Source: Strigops habroptila (taxonomy: Eukaryota > Chordata > Aves > Psittaciformes > Psittacidae). Taken from it: a stretch of 64,000 nucleotides of DNA. The notes beneath the pieces are model-generated. The model did not search any database. It saw only the letters and a list, made by a program, of their open reading frames with translations, and was not told where the DNA came from. The stretch spans positions 1,957,180 through 2,021,179 of the forward strand of contig NC_046358.1 in assembly GCF_004027225.2 (NCBI RefSeq). Direction: 5' to 3'. Within the stretch, counting starts at the first letter, position 1; each line of letters begins with the position of its first letter. Both the position numbers and the translations under genes were made by a program. Below, piece after piece: positions 32,161-50,532 of the stretch.

Positions 32161-32336
32161 TGGGGTGGTTGCTTTCGGGAACAGCATCAGCCTCACGCTT
32201 GTATTGATCCTCCTTATTCCCATTGGCATCCTCAGAGCAACTTCCTCTTGGTTTCATTGCTAAAACCTTCCACCCTCTCCCAGGATCAGCTTCAAACTCA
32301 TCTTTCCTGCTTCCTCACTCCCATCTTTCCCAAGGA

Positions 32337-32628
32337 GCCAAGTTTGAACCCATCACCCCTTGTCCTGTCACTCCAGTCCCTGATGAAGGTCCCTCTCCAG
32401 CATCCTTGTATCCCCCTTCAGACACTGGAAGCTGCTCTGAGGTCTCCACGCAGCTTCTCTTCTCCAGGCTGAACAGCCCCAGTGTTCTCATCCTGGCTCC
32501 ATACGGGAGCTGCTCCAGCCCCTGATCATCCTCGTGGCCTCCTCTGGCCTCGCTCCAACAGCTCCATGTCCTCCTGATGCTGAGGACACCAGACCTGGAT
32601 GCAGCATCCAAGTGGGATCTCACAGACA
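32337..32628 (-). mobile_element. CR1 LINE fragment lacking its 3' end
   Basis: Antisense copy between the convergent VPS37C and CD5 genes. It keeps the upstream part (gaggacaccagacctggatg) but the 3' end, including the tail, is absent. Confidence 0.83.
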
Positions 32629-32738
32629 ATCACCTCTTTTGACCTGCCCTCCATCACAAGGAGGATTTTGGCCTAAGGAGCAGCACTGGTTGGGTTAGAA
32701 GGAAGAAAACAAGATGGAATTCTTAGAAAACCCCCAAT

Positions 32739-32744
32739 TTTATT
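32739..32744 (-). terminator. Poly(A) signal of CD5
   Basis: TTTATT on the + strand, about 1.07 kb after the CD5 stop, so the CD5 3'UTR is about 32725-33808. It holds two CR1 fragments. Confidence 0.6.
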
Positions 32745-33330
32745 ACACTGGTTGTTGCTTCTTAAATATCTGACTAGTTCCCAGTAGTTCCCCCCTTTCC
32801 CTGCTCCTCATATCCCTGTTTCACAGCTCCAATGGGATCTGGCAGACATGGGGCTCGCAGCCTTTGTCCTGAAGCTGCCTGGCACAGGGCAGCTCGTTCT
32901 GCTTTTAGCCTGGCCTGGCTGAGAGGAAGAGTGTGATGGATCCAGGTTTGGAGACATGGAGAAGCTGGTGACCCCGCTCCGGATGGATCCATGTGGCTGC
33001 ACACAAGCAGGTATGAAGCCACCTTCAACCCATCAGCCTCTTAAACTCATACAAACAGCTTAAACCCCCCCTTCTCCTCACACTCTCCAGCGAGAGAAGC
33101 TCAAAAGCAAGAGGAAGCCTCCTTAGAAAGGGGCTTGAGCACCAGGATGCAGCCAAAGCTGGGTTGGGTTGGCTTAAAGCTGAGCCACGGGTGCTGGTGC
33201 TGGGAGGAGCAGGTTTGGAGGAGCATGGACAGGTTTGGCTCTGGGGTGAGCAGAGCTCTCCCATCACTTGGGGGGATGTGGGCAGGCTTCCTTCTGCGGG
33301 GGGCAGTGCGGGTGCTTGTCATCCCTTGGA

Positions 33331-33506
33331 GTCATGGAATGGGTTGGGATGAAGGGAGCTTAAAGCTCCTCCAGTTCCAACCCCTTGCCACAGGCAGGGA
33401 CACCTTCCACTAGAGCAGGTTGCTCCAAGCCCCTGTGTCCAACCTGGCCTTGAACACTGCCAGGGATGGGGCAGCCACAGCTTCTCTGGGCACCCTGTGC
33501 CAGCAT
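33331..33506 (-). mobile_element. CR1 LINE fragment in CD5 3'UTR
   Basis: Antisense 3' end, catggaatgggttgggatga to gggcaccctgtgccagc. Confidence 0.85.
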
Positions 33507-33532
33507 CTTCCATCACCTCCCTTCAATTCATC

Positions 33533-33630
33533 ATTGCATAGAACCACAGAAGGGTTTAGGTTGGAAAAGACCTTCCAAAATCATCTTGTTCAACCCCTGC
33601 CATGGGCAGGGACATCTTCAGCTTGATCCG
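33533..33630 (-). mobile_element. Second, more diverged CR1 fragment in CD5 3'UTR
   Basis: Antisense, about 100 bases (catagaaccacagaagggtt; caacccctgccatgggcagg). It is a different and apparently older CR1 type than its neighbour. Confidence 0.75.
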
Positions 33631-33808
33631 GTCACTCCTCATGCTTCATCCCACCTTTTCCCACATGGGGAAGGTGACTGATGAACTAAACTAAAGTCAT
33701 TTGTCCCCATAATGCAGGTAAAGCCACTAATAGAGCAGTTGCAGAGCTTTGCTGCCACGTGTCATGAGCAGGGGGATGGACCGGATGGGGACCAGCACCC
33801 CAAGGGGG

Positions 33809-36800
33809 TCACACTCTGCGGGCAGAGTGCAGGTCGTAGTCACTATCCGAGGAGTTATCCGGAGGGTTGGAAGGTCTGAACGCTCGTTCCAGGGCTGTGG
33901 GGTGATGGATGCATTGTTACGGCGGGTGGATTGTTCCCAATGGGAATGGGACATGGAGGAGCCGTTCCCAGCATCCTCCCACACTCACCTGGATACTCCG
34001 AGGTGTAGGAGCTCTTCTGGGGGGGCTGAGCGTAGTCGTTGTCCCCCCCCTGCACCCGCTGCCCCTCTGCCCGTGGCCTCTGGGTGATGGTGCTGTTGCG
34101 GTGGAAGGAAACTGGAGGAGACGGTGGGAACAGTCGGGAATGGGGGGATTTGGGGCTGGAGCAGCAGGTTGGAGGTGATGCACCTCGGAAGGGAAGGGGC
34201 TGAGTCAAAGCAGGACCCGTGAGCGGGGCTGGGTTCGTGTCGTGCTATGAGTCAATGCGGTGGCAGGAAGCGGGAGCACGATTCTGCTCACACTCTGCCT
34301 GCTGCAGGCCCCAAAACAGCCCCAAATCAGCCCAAACCAGCCCCAAAACACCCCCAATCCACCCCCAAACCCCTCACCCATCTGGTTGAGTCCTGTGGGG
34401 CCGATCCATTGGCGCTGCTTCTTTCTGGACACTGGAAGGCAGAGGCAGGTGATGAGATGAGGGGTATCCCCATGGAGCTGATGCCGCTTTCTCCTCCGGC
34501 TGCTTTCCCCCCCGCTGGCCCCATATGTCATCCTGCGTAATCTCCTCCTCCTGTTAATCCCCCCTGCCCCGAGACCCTCTGTCTGCCCTATTGTGTGTGC
34601 TCGGTGCTTAATCCCCCCCTTCCACCCCCTTCTCTGTGCCCACACCATGTGGGGCAGGCTCGGGGACAATGGGGGTCTGTGCGGAGCATCTCCCAAAGCC
34701 CCTCAAGGAGATGGCGGGGATGGATGCACGGCAGAGGGAGAGGAGGAAGAGGAAGAGGGGATCCAGAGCTTGCCACCTACTTCTCTTCATCAACCTCCTG
34801 TAAGCAGGAGGCCCACAGATGAGCAAGAGGATGCCGAAGAGCAGCAGGGCCAGGCAGATGCTCACGATGGTACCCGCGGCCGTGCCGGTGGGATGTGGCT
34901 TCGAGTCCTGGCCTGGAGAGGAGACAAATGTCATTATATGAGCCCCTTGTCTCTAATGCTGGGAGCTTGAACACGCAGCACCTTGCTGGGAGGCTTTCCC
35001 CACCCCCTGCCCCATGCTCTGCTCATTCCCCATGGATTCACCCACAGAACTCAGCATCACCCACTGGCTTACACACGACTCTGATCCGGGAGCAGCTCTG
35101 GCTTTGCCTGATGGGGCAGAGGTGCAGGTTGGGGGCCCCACAAGTGACCCCAGCGGAGGGGGGGTCCCGGATTTCAGTGCTGGAGGAGAGGTTCCCGCAG
35201 CGCAGCTCCTGGCACAGCTCCCTGCCCCACTGCACCCGCAGGGCCCTGTTGTCGCACAGCACCTGCCACCGGCCCTCGTGGAAGACCTCGATGTCCCCTT
35301 CGCATGGTGTGGGGCCGGATGCCAGCCTCCGCAGGGCCTGGGGCTGGGAGCCTAGGGGGGGAAAAAGAGGGGTCAGACCCATGATGAGACATTGGTACCG
35401 GCTGACAGGGCTTGGAATCCCATCAGCGTATGATCCCCTATCCCCTGGGATCGGTTCATGGCATCTCTGCTTCCCCTTGTGCTGCAGGGATAATGCATTG
35501 AGGAGCTCGGAGCTGTCCCCATGGCTCTGCCAGCTGCTGTGGTTCATCCCTAAATCCTGCAGGAGGGATTCCGAGCATGGGCAGATGGCGGGAATGTTTT
35601 GGGAAGGATTTCTTCCCTGTGAGGGTGCTGAGGCGCTGGCACAGGGTGCCCAGAGAAGCTGTGGCTGCCCCATCCCTGGCAGTGTTCAAGGCCAGGTTGG
35701 ACACAGGGGCTTGGAGCAACCTGCTCTAGTGGAAGGTGTCCCTGCCCGGGGCAGGGGGTTGGAGCTGGAGGAGCTTTAAGCTCCCTTCATCCCAAACCAT
35801 TCCATGATGTGGAGTGAGCCCGCTCCTCGCAGCTTTCCATGCCACAGCACCAGCACCAAGCAGCTCCACAGAGATACCACAGCCTCATAGAATGGTTTGG
35901 GTTGAAAAGGACCTTAAAACCGTCCACTTCCAACCCCTGCCATAGGGGAGGGTCACCTCACACTAGACCACATCACCCAAAGTTCTGTCCAAGCCGGCTT
36001 GATGCTCATGGCAAGCACCTAAGAGGTGTGTATGAGGGTGCTGGGCTCTATTGGCACCCCCTATAGATGGAGCTGCCCGGAACACACTGGTGACATCCCC
36101 TGTTTTACCTCCAGGAGAGGAAGGATGGGGTGTGTGGCGCAGATGGAGCCATCATCCCTGCATCCACCCCAGCATCCGCACGGGGGTCTCTGTCTCTATC
36201 TCTACAAGGGGAAAGCAGCGGGTGGCCGCGGAGCGGGGGTCGGTCACTCACCGGAGCAGCGGATGAAGGCAGGCTCCGCCCGGCGCCGGGCGCTGCTCCT
36301 ATTGAAGCACTCGAGGAGCCGGTGGCTCCCGCAGGGCTCCATCACCTCCCAGCGCACCGGCAAGAGGCTGTCCCGCTGCGGCGCGGCGCTGGCGAGCGCG
36401 GTACCGCAGCCCAGGGCCCGGCACACACGGGCCGCCAGCACCGCGGGGATGCTCCGGCCGGCGGCCACCGAGCCCCACGTCCCCGCCTTGTGCAGCTCCA
36501 GGAAGCCCGAGCAGCCGGAGTCCCCGTCCACCAGGCGCAGCCGGGGGGGACCTGGTGAGGGATGGGGGGCGGGAAAAGGCATCTTGAGGATGATTCTTTC
36601 CATTAGGGAGCAGAAAGTCCCCCAAACCATCACAGCTGGAGCTTGTTTGCCCCATTGATGCTGCAAACGCTGTTAATGGGGTGAAGCAATCAACAAGGTG
36701 TTCCAGTTTGGCCATTGCTTCTCCAACCCCTTCGACCATACCAGGGCTGGGGGTCTTACCGATGGGCTCTGGGGTGGTGGCTGGGGGTGGCTCTGGGGTG

Positions 36801-38785
36801 GTTTTCAGCAGCTCTGAAACAAGAACAAGGTGATTTGGAGGGGATAGGACAAGGAGGGATGGATTTAAACTGAAACAGGGGGGATTTAGGTTGGATATAA
36901 GGAAGAAGCTCTTCCCTGTGAGGGTGCTGAGGCGCTGGCACAGGGTGCCCAGAGAAGCTGTGGCTGCCCCATCCCTGGCAGTGTTCAAGGCCAGGTTGGA
37001 CACAGGGGCTTGGAGCAACCTGCTCTAGTGGAAGGTGTCCCTGCCCGGGGCAGGGGGTTGGAGCTGGAGGAGCTTCAAGCTCTCTTCCAACACAAACCAT
37101 TCCATGATTTTACGACTGAAGAGAGGGGCCAGGTCCATGGGGATGCTGGTGACCAGGGTTAGGATCCACACTCACCGCTGCAGGTGAGGACCATGTGCTC
37201 CGTGCAGTTTGCCGGCTCCCACAAGCATCCCACCGGAGCATCCACCAGCGCCAGGCACCGCAGCCGCTCCATGTGTGGCTCCTTCCAGTTGGTGAAGAGA
37301 AGCCGGAGGGGCTCAGTGATGGGGGGACCACAGCCCAGCCTCCGGCACGTGCCATTGGCACCAGTTCTGATCACACCATCCCGGCACACACGGTTCCATC
37401 TGCCATGCCAATACACCTCCAGCATCCCGGCACAGCGGCACCCGCCGCCCGTGAGCCGCAGCCTGGGTTCTGTGGGGAAACCAGGGGTGGAAGGGGATTT
37501 CCTTCCCTTCATGGCATGTTTTCCATGGGCATGTCCTCATCATGGCTTCTTGCTAAAGGAAATAGATGTTGTGGGGTGTGTGGGGCTGGGGGTGCCATAG
37601 GGCTGCATGGAACCTGGGGTGCAGCAGGACCAGCTTCATGGCCAAGGCAGCTCCAGAAGCCACCACACTAAGGAAGCTTCATGGCCAAGGAGATGCTGAT
37701 GGAGCCATGGCCAAAGGGATGCTGATAAAGCCATGGCCAAAGGGATGCTGATGAAGCCATGGCCAAAGGGATGCTGATAAAGCCATGGCCAAAGGGAAGC
37801 TGATGAAGCCATGCCAAAGGGATGCTGATGAAGCCATGGCCAAAGGGATGCTGATGAAGCCACGGCCAAAGGGATGCTGATGAAGCCACGGCCAAAGGGA
37901 TGCTGATGAAGCCACGGCCAAAGGGATGCTGATGAAGCCATGGCCAAAGGGATGCTGATAAAGCCATGGCCAAAGGGATGCTGATGAAGCCATGCCCAAA
38001 ATGATGCTAATGAAGCCATAGCGTGGTCCCCATCCCTGCTCTTACCTCCAGTGCTCGGGGCAGCTCCTCCATGGCCGAGGATGGCTGCAAGGAAGAAGGG
38101 GACAAGGCATCGATGCTGCTCCTTACCCCAGGGAAGGTGGGATCGCCCAGCCTGGGGCAGCAGCTCCCAGCTCCTGGCCTCTCACTGGTTATTTTGGGGG
38201 AGAAAAGGCCATTCTGGGGGCTCAGATCATTCTTGTGCCCATGTAAAGATGCTGCCGGTGGATAGAAGCCGGTGATGGTGGCCAGGAGCTCCCTGTTCAT
38301 GCCGTACCCGGCTTTGGGGACCCCTCTGTCCCCAAACCCCAGTGGCCAGAGGAGGAGGTTGGATCTTGCTGCTTATTCCTTGGCAATAGAAGAGCATTCC
38401 CTGGGGCAGCCGGGAATGGAAGGAGCTGGGAATGAGGATGGAGGGGTGGATGGATGCCCCCAGCACCCATCGGCTCAGATGAGCACCCTGGCGGACCCCT
38501 AGGACCCATGCCCATCCAGAGCGCCCCTGCTTGGGGCTTACCCAGGATGGGCACATGGGACCCCCAAATGATCACCAGTGATGCCGGATGAAGCCACAAG
38601 CCTGAGCCCCCCAAAATGTGCCCAACAGCAGGAAAACCAGGGGGGGTCCCCATGTGGTTTGAAGCATCCCAAAGGCTGGGTGTGCATTGGGCACCCTCCA
38701 TCCCTCCAGCACCCTGAGCCCCATAACCCCGGTACTCACCCCACATTCCCAGGAGGAGAAGCAGGCTCCGGGATGCCATCGGCAT
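33809..38785 (-). CDS. CD5: CD5 lymphocyte SRCR receptor
   Basis: Type I membrane glycoprotein that damps antigen-receptor signalling, 468 aa (human 495). Exons in transcript order: 38740-38785, 38046-38084, 37176-37469, 36760-36813, 36252-36551, 35073-35351, 34781-34912, 34378-34431, 33989-34111, 33809-33894. Signal MPMASRSLLLLLGMWA. Three SRCR domains at about residues 29-126, 145-244 and 245-337, with a Thr/Pro linker (LLKTTPEPPPATTPEPI) between the first two as in mammals. TM helix IVSICLALLLFGILLLICG, then a cytoplasmic tail with KKQRQWIGPTGLNQ, DNDYAQPPQ, SEYPALERAF and NSSDSDYDLHSA. The tyrosine sites match the human phosphorylation sites. All exon phases close. CD6 is the next gene on the same strand, as in mammals. 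Confidence 0.95.
35610..35808 (+). mobile_element. CR1 LINE fragment in CD5 intron
   Basis: Sense 3' end, ccctgtgagggtgctgaggc to aaaccattccatgatg, in the intron between SRCR2 and SRCR3 exons. Confidence 0.86.
35886..35985 (-). mobile_element. Diverged CR1 fragment in the same CD5 intron
   Basis: Antisense 100-base 3' end (catagaatggtttgggttga), lying tail to tail with the copy at 35610. Confidence 0.78.
36830..37112 (+). mobile_element. CR1 LINE in CD5 intron 3
   Basis: Sense 3' part from ggggataggacaaggaggga to accattccatgattttac, between SRCR1 and linker exons. Confidence 0.87.
37672..38020. repeat. 26-bp minisatellite in CD5 intron 2
   Basis: About 13 copies of atgctgatgaagccatggcc plus aaaggg. 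Units differ mainly at gatgaag/gataaag and catgg/cacgg. Period 26, so frames rotate and the open frames across it are not genes. Confidence 0.92.
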
Positions 38786-38849
38786 GGCTGGCACCAGGAA
38801 GCTGTTATGGGGCTGGGGCGGGCAGGGGGGGGCCGAGCAGGAACAGGCT

Positions 38850-38881
38850 GTTTTCCTCCCTCTGTGGTTTTCTGCGTCACT
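38850..38881 (-). promoter_or_regulatory. ETS, RUNX and CRE-like motifs upstream of CD5
   Basis: About 65-95 bases upstream of the CD5 start lie TTTCCTC (38852-38858, ETS-type on the gene strand), TGTGGTT (38863-38869, RUNX-type) and TGCGTCAC (38873-38880, half CRE). This combination is common in T-cell promoters. Function is inferred. Confidence 0.35.
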
Positions 38882-39447
38882 TCTGGGCTTGTTTGAAGCC
38901 TCAATCTGGCAGTTGCCTCCCCAGGCCCTACAAAGTGGGGGAAGATGGGGGGCTCGGTCCCCAGCCCCATCCTGGGGTCCCCCCATCTCTGCAGAGCACA
39001 TGGGATGGGGATAGAGCCAGTGATGGGGGGCCTGCTGGGAGGCAGCGTGGGGCACCCAAAGGAGAACGGGGGGAGTTTGGGGGGTCAGAGATGGGAGAGG
39101 AAGCTCCCAATAAGGTGTTTTGGGAGCAAACACACTGGGTTGTGTGAGAAAACCAGCGCAACCATTAAACCCAACAGCCCGAGCACTGGATCCTATGGGA
39201 GACCTGCAGCCCCTGCCTAAAACAGGCTCCGCTGGTGCTTCTTCCTCCTCCTCTTCCTCCTCCTCGCCGGCGTGTGTTGGCTCTGCCCCGGCTGCACCAT
39301 CCCCATCACCACCATCTGCGGTCACCGTGTGGGGCGAGAGGCACCGGGGCAGGAAATGTGCCATGGTTGGGTGCTGCAATGGAGGTGATGCATGGTGTGC
39401 CGTGCCACAGCGCGGTGCAGCACGCCAGGACGTGCCACACCATGGCA
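38882..39447. other. CD5 upstream region
   Basis: No coding frame recognised. A short tctt/cctcctc pyrimidine run lies at about 39235-39265. Confidence 0.45.
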
Positions 39448-39852
39448 CAGAGCAGCTCCCGTATGGAGCCAGGCTGAGAACATTGGGGCTGCTCAGCCTG
39501 GAGAAGAGAAGCTGCGTGGAGACCTCAGAGCAGCTTCCAGTGTCTGAAGGGGGCTACAAGGATGCTGGGGAGGGACCTTCATCAGGGACTGGAGTGATAG
39601 GATAAGGGGTGATGGGTTCACACTGAAATGGGGGGGAATTAGGTGGGATATAAGGAAGTTGTTCCCTGTGAGGGTGCTGAGGCGCTGGCACAGGGTGCCC
39701 AGAGAAGCTGTGGCTGCCCCATCCCTGGCAGTGTTCAAGGCCAGGTTGGACACAGGGGCTTGGAGCAACCTGCTCTAGTGGAAGGTGTCCCTGCCCGTGT
39801 TTGGAACCAGATGGGCTTTAAGCTCCCTTCATCCCAACCCATTCCATGGCTC
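39448..39852 (+). mobile_element. CR1 LINE between CD5 and CD6
   Basis: Sense copy from gcagctcccgtatggagcca to ccaacccattccatggctct. Confidence 0.87.
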
Positions 39853-41296
39853 TAGGACTCTATGTCACACCGTATCATACCCCCACGGGCCCCAGCAGCA
39901 CCCAAAGCACCGCAACGGCCCCACATGCTGTGGCTGGGTGAAGGCATCACCCCGGGCACATCCCTGCTTCCCCCCATTGCTGCCCCCGTGTCTCCCCTCA
40001 AGGGCACACGTGGGGCACAGGCAGGGAAGGGACGGGGCATTGATCCAGTGCTATCGAACCCCTCCGAATCCAGGTCATGCGTGCTGCTCCCATTGACATG
40101 CTGGCGGGAAGGGTTGGGGGGGGGGTGAGCTTCCCAAGCAGCTCAGTGGGGTTATGGAGAGCTCCCATCCCCTCCATGGCCACCCCGGGGGGGTGATGCC
40201 CACCCGGATGCTCCGGTCCCCAGCCCCTGGGAGTTTCCTGCCCTTTGGGTTGAAGGTTTTCCATGACACAAGAGGAAGCTCGCTGGGTGCAGTGGCTGCA
40301 GTGCCTGTGGGTGCTGGGTGCAGGCAGCAGCAGGCAGCGAGGCTTAAGGAGGGCAGGTAGAGGTGCAGGATGATGCCAGCACCATGAGCATCCCATCTCC
40401 AGCATCGCTGGGGATAACCCAGCTGGATCCCAGCTCCTTGGCTTTGGCAATGCTTTGGGATAGGGATGCAAATCCCAGACTTGCTCCTATGGGCAGGAGC
40501 TGATCCCCATCACCCCACATTGAGATCCCTGATTCACCCCATGCAAGCCAGGATGAGGAAGCTCCACCTCCCATGTGTTATCCAAGGCTTCCTGACCCCC
40601 TCCAGCATCTCTGGAGCCCCTGGGATGCTGCAGCTGGCATGAGCGCATCCCTCCTTGCTGCAGGCAGTGCGAGGCAGCTCAGCACCACCTGCGTGCTGTG
40701 AGAGATGAGGGTGATGGCAGCATCACCCTGAGGTGCTGGGGGAAGGGGGAGCGGTGGGATGGAAGCTGACACGCTGCCTTTGAAGAGGCAGGAGATGCCT
40801 TTGGCGGTGCAGGAACGGGCTTGTCGGCTTCAACACGCTGCTGTGGTGGGAAGAGCCTGATGCAGGAGCAGCAGCAGCGTGAACACGGCCTCGATGTGCC
40901 TGGAGGTGACACATGGGCTCTTTCCCCAGTGGGAATTGGGATGTTTTCCCCTCATTAGGTGATACCCCCCTAAACGTGAGCAGCAGCATCCTCCAGGGTG
41001 GGATGGGGAGCACCAAGTGGTCCCAAAAGCAAAGGCGGCATCACCTCCTCCCAGCCACCCCAGTGTGGGAGCGGGGGCACCCCCTGCGCCCTGCTTGGCT
41101 GCTGGCACCATCTCCTCGCTCCTCTCCCCTTTGTGTGGGGTTCTGGTGCTATTTTGGGGCTTCCGGCGCCGTTGTTGCGGTGCAGCCCCTTTGTCGGGAG
41201 CCTCTCGCCTCGGTGAAGAGCTGGAGGATGTGGTGGGACGGCAGTTTCCAGCGGGGCAGGGCTGAGGGGTGAGCTCTGCTGCGGCTCCGCCTCGTC
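39853..41296. other. CD5-CD6 intergenic, no gene seen
   Basis: Unique sequence, locally CpG-richer around 41150-41230. No exon with conserved sequence recognised on either strand. Confidence 0.45.
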
Positions 41297-42695
41297 CTGG
41301 GGGTGGAGGGGATGGAGATGATAGGGGGAAATGGGGGAGATGGAGGTGATGGAGATGGAGGTGATGGAGGTGGAGGTGATGGAGGTGATGGAGGTGATGG
41401 GGGTGATGGAGATGGAAACGATGGAGACAGAGGTGATGGAGGTGGAGGTGGTGGAGGTGGAAGTGTTGGAGATGATAGATGGAAATTATGGAGGTGGAGG
41501 TGATGGAGATGAAGGTAATGGAGAGGGAGGTGATGGAAATAGAGATAATGGATATGGAGGTGGAAATGATGGAGGTGGAAATGATAGAGATGGAGGTGAT
41601 GCAGATGGAGGTGATGGAGATGGTTGAAATGGAAATGATGGAGATGGAAATGATGGAGGTGATGGAGATGGAGGTGATAGATGGAAATGATGGAGATGGA
41701 GGTGATGGAGATGGAGGTGATGGAGGTGGAGGTGATGGAGGTGATGGAGATGGAAACGATGGAGACAGAGGTGATGGAGGTGGAGGTGGTGGAGGTGGAA
41801 GTGTTGGAGATGATAGATGGAAATTATGGAGGTGGAGGTGATGGAGATGAAGGTAATGGAGAGGGAGGTGATGGAAATAGAGATAATGGATATGGAGATG
41901 GAAATGATGGAGATGGAAATGATGGAGGTGGAAATGATAGAGATGGAGGTAATGGAGATGGAGGTAATGGAGGTGGAGGTGATGGAGATGGAGGTGGTGG
42001 AAATAGAGATAATGGATATGGAGATGGAAATGATAGAGATGGAGGTGGTGGAGATTGGGGTAATGGAGATGGAGGTGATGGAGATGGAGGTAATGGAGAT
42101 GGAGGTGATGGAAACAGAGATAATGGATATGGAGATGGAAATGATGGAGGTGGAAATGATAGAGATGGATGTGATGCAGATGGAGGTGATGGAGATGGTT
42201 GAAATGGAAATGATGGAGATAGAAACGATGGAGGTGATGGAGATGGAGGTGATAGATGGAAATGATGGAGATGGAGGTAATGGAGATGGAGGTGATGGAA
42301 ACAGAGATAATGGATATGGAGATGGAAATGATGGAGGTGGAAATGATAGAGATGGAGGTGATGCAGATGGAGGTGATGGAGATGGTTGAAATGGAAATGA
42401 TGGAGATGGAAATGATGGAGGTGATGGAGATGGAGGTGATAGATGGAAATGATGGAGATGGAGGTGATGGAGATGGAGGTAATGGAGATGGAGGTGATGG
42501 AAATAGAGATAATGGATATGGAGATGGAAATGATGGAGGTGGAAATGATAGAGATGGAGGTGATGCAGATGGAGGTGATGGAGATGGTTGAAATGGAAAT
42601 GATGGAGATGGAAATGATGCAGGTGATGAGGATGGAGATGATAGATGGAAATGATGGAGGTGATGGAGCTGATGGAGGTGATGGAGATGTGCCAC
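41297..42695. repeat. Large (GATGGAGGT)-type array between CD5 and CD6
   Basis: About 1.4 kb built from 6- and 9-bp modules such as gatggaggtgatggagat, with variants (aaatgatgg, gatagatgg, gttgaaatgg). A block with gatgcagatggaggtgatgg recurs at about 42171, 42358 and 42559, so there is a second level of repetition of roughly 190-200 bp. Almost pure purine plus T on the + strand. Confidence 0.93.
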
Positions 42696-43164
42696 AGGGT
42701 TTGGCCTGCTGGTGGAAAGAGCCCCATGGGCTGCATGGCCCATGGGGATGGAGGGGTCCCCACCACAGTGGTTACGGCACCTGCAGCCCCCACACCACAG
42801 TGTCCCTGTCCCCAAGCTGTGCCTGGCACAGGGAGATGTTCCTTTGCTCAGCACCCTGCCAGGGCTTGGCTGGACCAGGGGATGCTGCAGCTTTCACCCC
42901 AGCATGGGGGATGCTGGACGGGGGGGTCCATCCCTTGGGGGCCGGATCCCACCTCCTGAGCTCTGCGTGAGGGAGATATACCCATCATGAGTTGGTTATG
43001 TCCCACCTCAGTGTCTCTAACACAGCCCATGTGGGGTGAGAAGGGTCCAGGCCCCCCCAGCACCACCATACATCCAGCACCATCCAGTGTGCTCAGGTTT
43101 GGACCCTGGTGCCACCATCCCTTGAGTCCCCCAGCCAGGATTTGTGGGCACAGTGACCACTGTA

Positions 43165-43315
43165 GGAAATGATGGAGATGGAGGTGATGGAGATGATGGA
43201 GGTGATGGAGATGATGGAGGTAATGGAGATGATGGAGGTGATGGAGATGATGAAGGTGGAAGTGATGGAGATGATGAAGGTGGAAGTGATGGAGATGGAG
43301 GTGATGGAAATGGAC
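43165..43315. repeat. Second, smaller array of the same type
   Basis: About 16 modules of ggaggtgatggagatgat, separated from the main array by 470 bases of unique sequence. Confidence 0.88.
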
Positions 43316-43656
43316 GGAGAGGACCATCCCCTCCAGGATGGGGAGGACCATGGGCCAGTGGTCTCCATATCCATCACTGTGTCACCACAGAGTGCTGGGG
43401 ACACTGCGGGACACCACTACCCCATATTCCCCCTGCACTGATGGCCACCCCGGTGCTGTGGGGCTGGATCATGCCATGTGTCTGCTCTGGCTCCAGACCC
43501 ATGGGTGATGCTGCTCACCATGGCTGCGACCACAGGAAGGGCCACTTTGGGTCACTTATCCCTTATCCCCCAACTGGGAACCATTGGGAGCACTTGGTGG
43601 CTGTGGGGCTGGTGACCTCTGTGGCCAAAAGACATGGTGATCCAGTGGGAAAAGCT

Positions 43657-43662
43657 TTTAAT
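43657..43662 (-). terminator. Possible poly(A) signal of CD6
   Basis: TTTAAT on the + strand is ATTAAA, the commonest variant signal, about 155 bases after the CD6 stop. No AATAAA was seen near. Confidence 0.45.
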
Positions 43663-43815
43663 GGGAGCACAGAACCCATCACAGCTCATTGGGGTGGCAC
43701 CAGGACCAGTGTCTGACCCCAGGATGGAGGGGATGGATGGATGGAGGGGATGGATGAGGAGATGCTGGCAGCGGAATGGTGAGACCCAGCAGGGCCAGGT
43801 CCCCTGTTGTGCCCC

Positions 43816-49659
<5,844 letters not shown>

Positions 49660-50384
49660 CCTCCTCAGCGGCTGTGGGGCAGACCCATAGCGGTCGGGGA
49701 GCTGTGGGGCAGGTGGTCCTGTCCTGTTTTAGCAGCTCAGGGCCATGGTGTGGATGTGACCCAACGTGGTGCCCGCTGCTCTCTGCTCCCTGCCTGTGGT
49801 TGGGGGTGCAGGAAGCCAGCTCAGCGCCACGGGGCGGAGGAGCTCGATGGGGTGGCTCCATCCTGCACGTTCATAGGGAGGAAATGGGGGGTCTGCTGGA
49901 GGTGAGGTCCATGTCACGCACCTGCAGCATCCCTTGGGGTGACGGGAGCATCCCTTGGGGTGACGGGAGCCATCAGGACCATGCTCAGCCCCTGGGGGAC
50001 GTGGATCTTTACAGCCCGTGATGCCATCACATCATGGGGGTGGGACAGCATCACACGGTGGGACTCATGCTCCCCCAGGTGCTGGGACTCCCATGGGGTG
50101 ATGGAGAAGAGCGTGGGGCTCCTTCCTCCTCCTCTGAGGTGTGATATGGGCAGGAGGATGCTTGTGAGGTGTGACTTGGCCTTTCAGTGCTGCTCGATGG
50201 AGGGTCCTTCGCATCCTGATCCACCCCATGGGCATGAAGGACCTGCAAGGGACAAGCCATGGTGACCCCAAAGATGTGCCACCAGTTGAGCCCTGGGAGA
50301 AGGAGGTTGGCAGCAGGCAGGTGGGTGCTGTGAACAAAGTGGGCTGTGCTGGGTCCCATCCCCAGCCTGAAGGGCTCTTCCCTG
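49660..50384. other. CD6 upstream region, no gene seen
   Basis: Holds the CD6 promoter by position. No SLC15A3-like or other exon recognised. Confidence 0.45.
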
Positions 50385-50532
50385 GCACAGGGTGCCCAGA
50401 GAAGCTGTGGCTGCCCCATCCCTGGCAGTGTTCAAGGCCAGGTTGGACACAGGGGCTTGGAGCAACCTGCTCTAGTGGAAGGTGTCCCTGCCCGAGGCAC
50501 TGGATGAGCTTTAAGCTCCCTTCCAACCCCAG
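50385..50532 (+). mobile_element. CR1 LINE fragment upstream of SLC15A3 remnant
   Basis: Sense, about 150 bases (cacagggtgcccagagaagc to gagctttaagctcccttcc), no tail. Confidence 0.82.

Noticed and set aside
40830-42854. Very long His/Ile/Ser-rich or Met/Glu/Val-rich frames over the CD5-CD6 intergenic array
   Set aside because: They result from 6- and 9-bp modules without stop codons. All frames are open and no splice or start signals fit.
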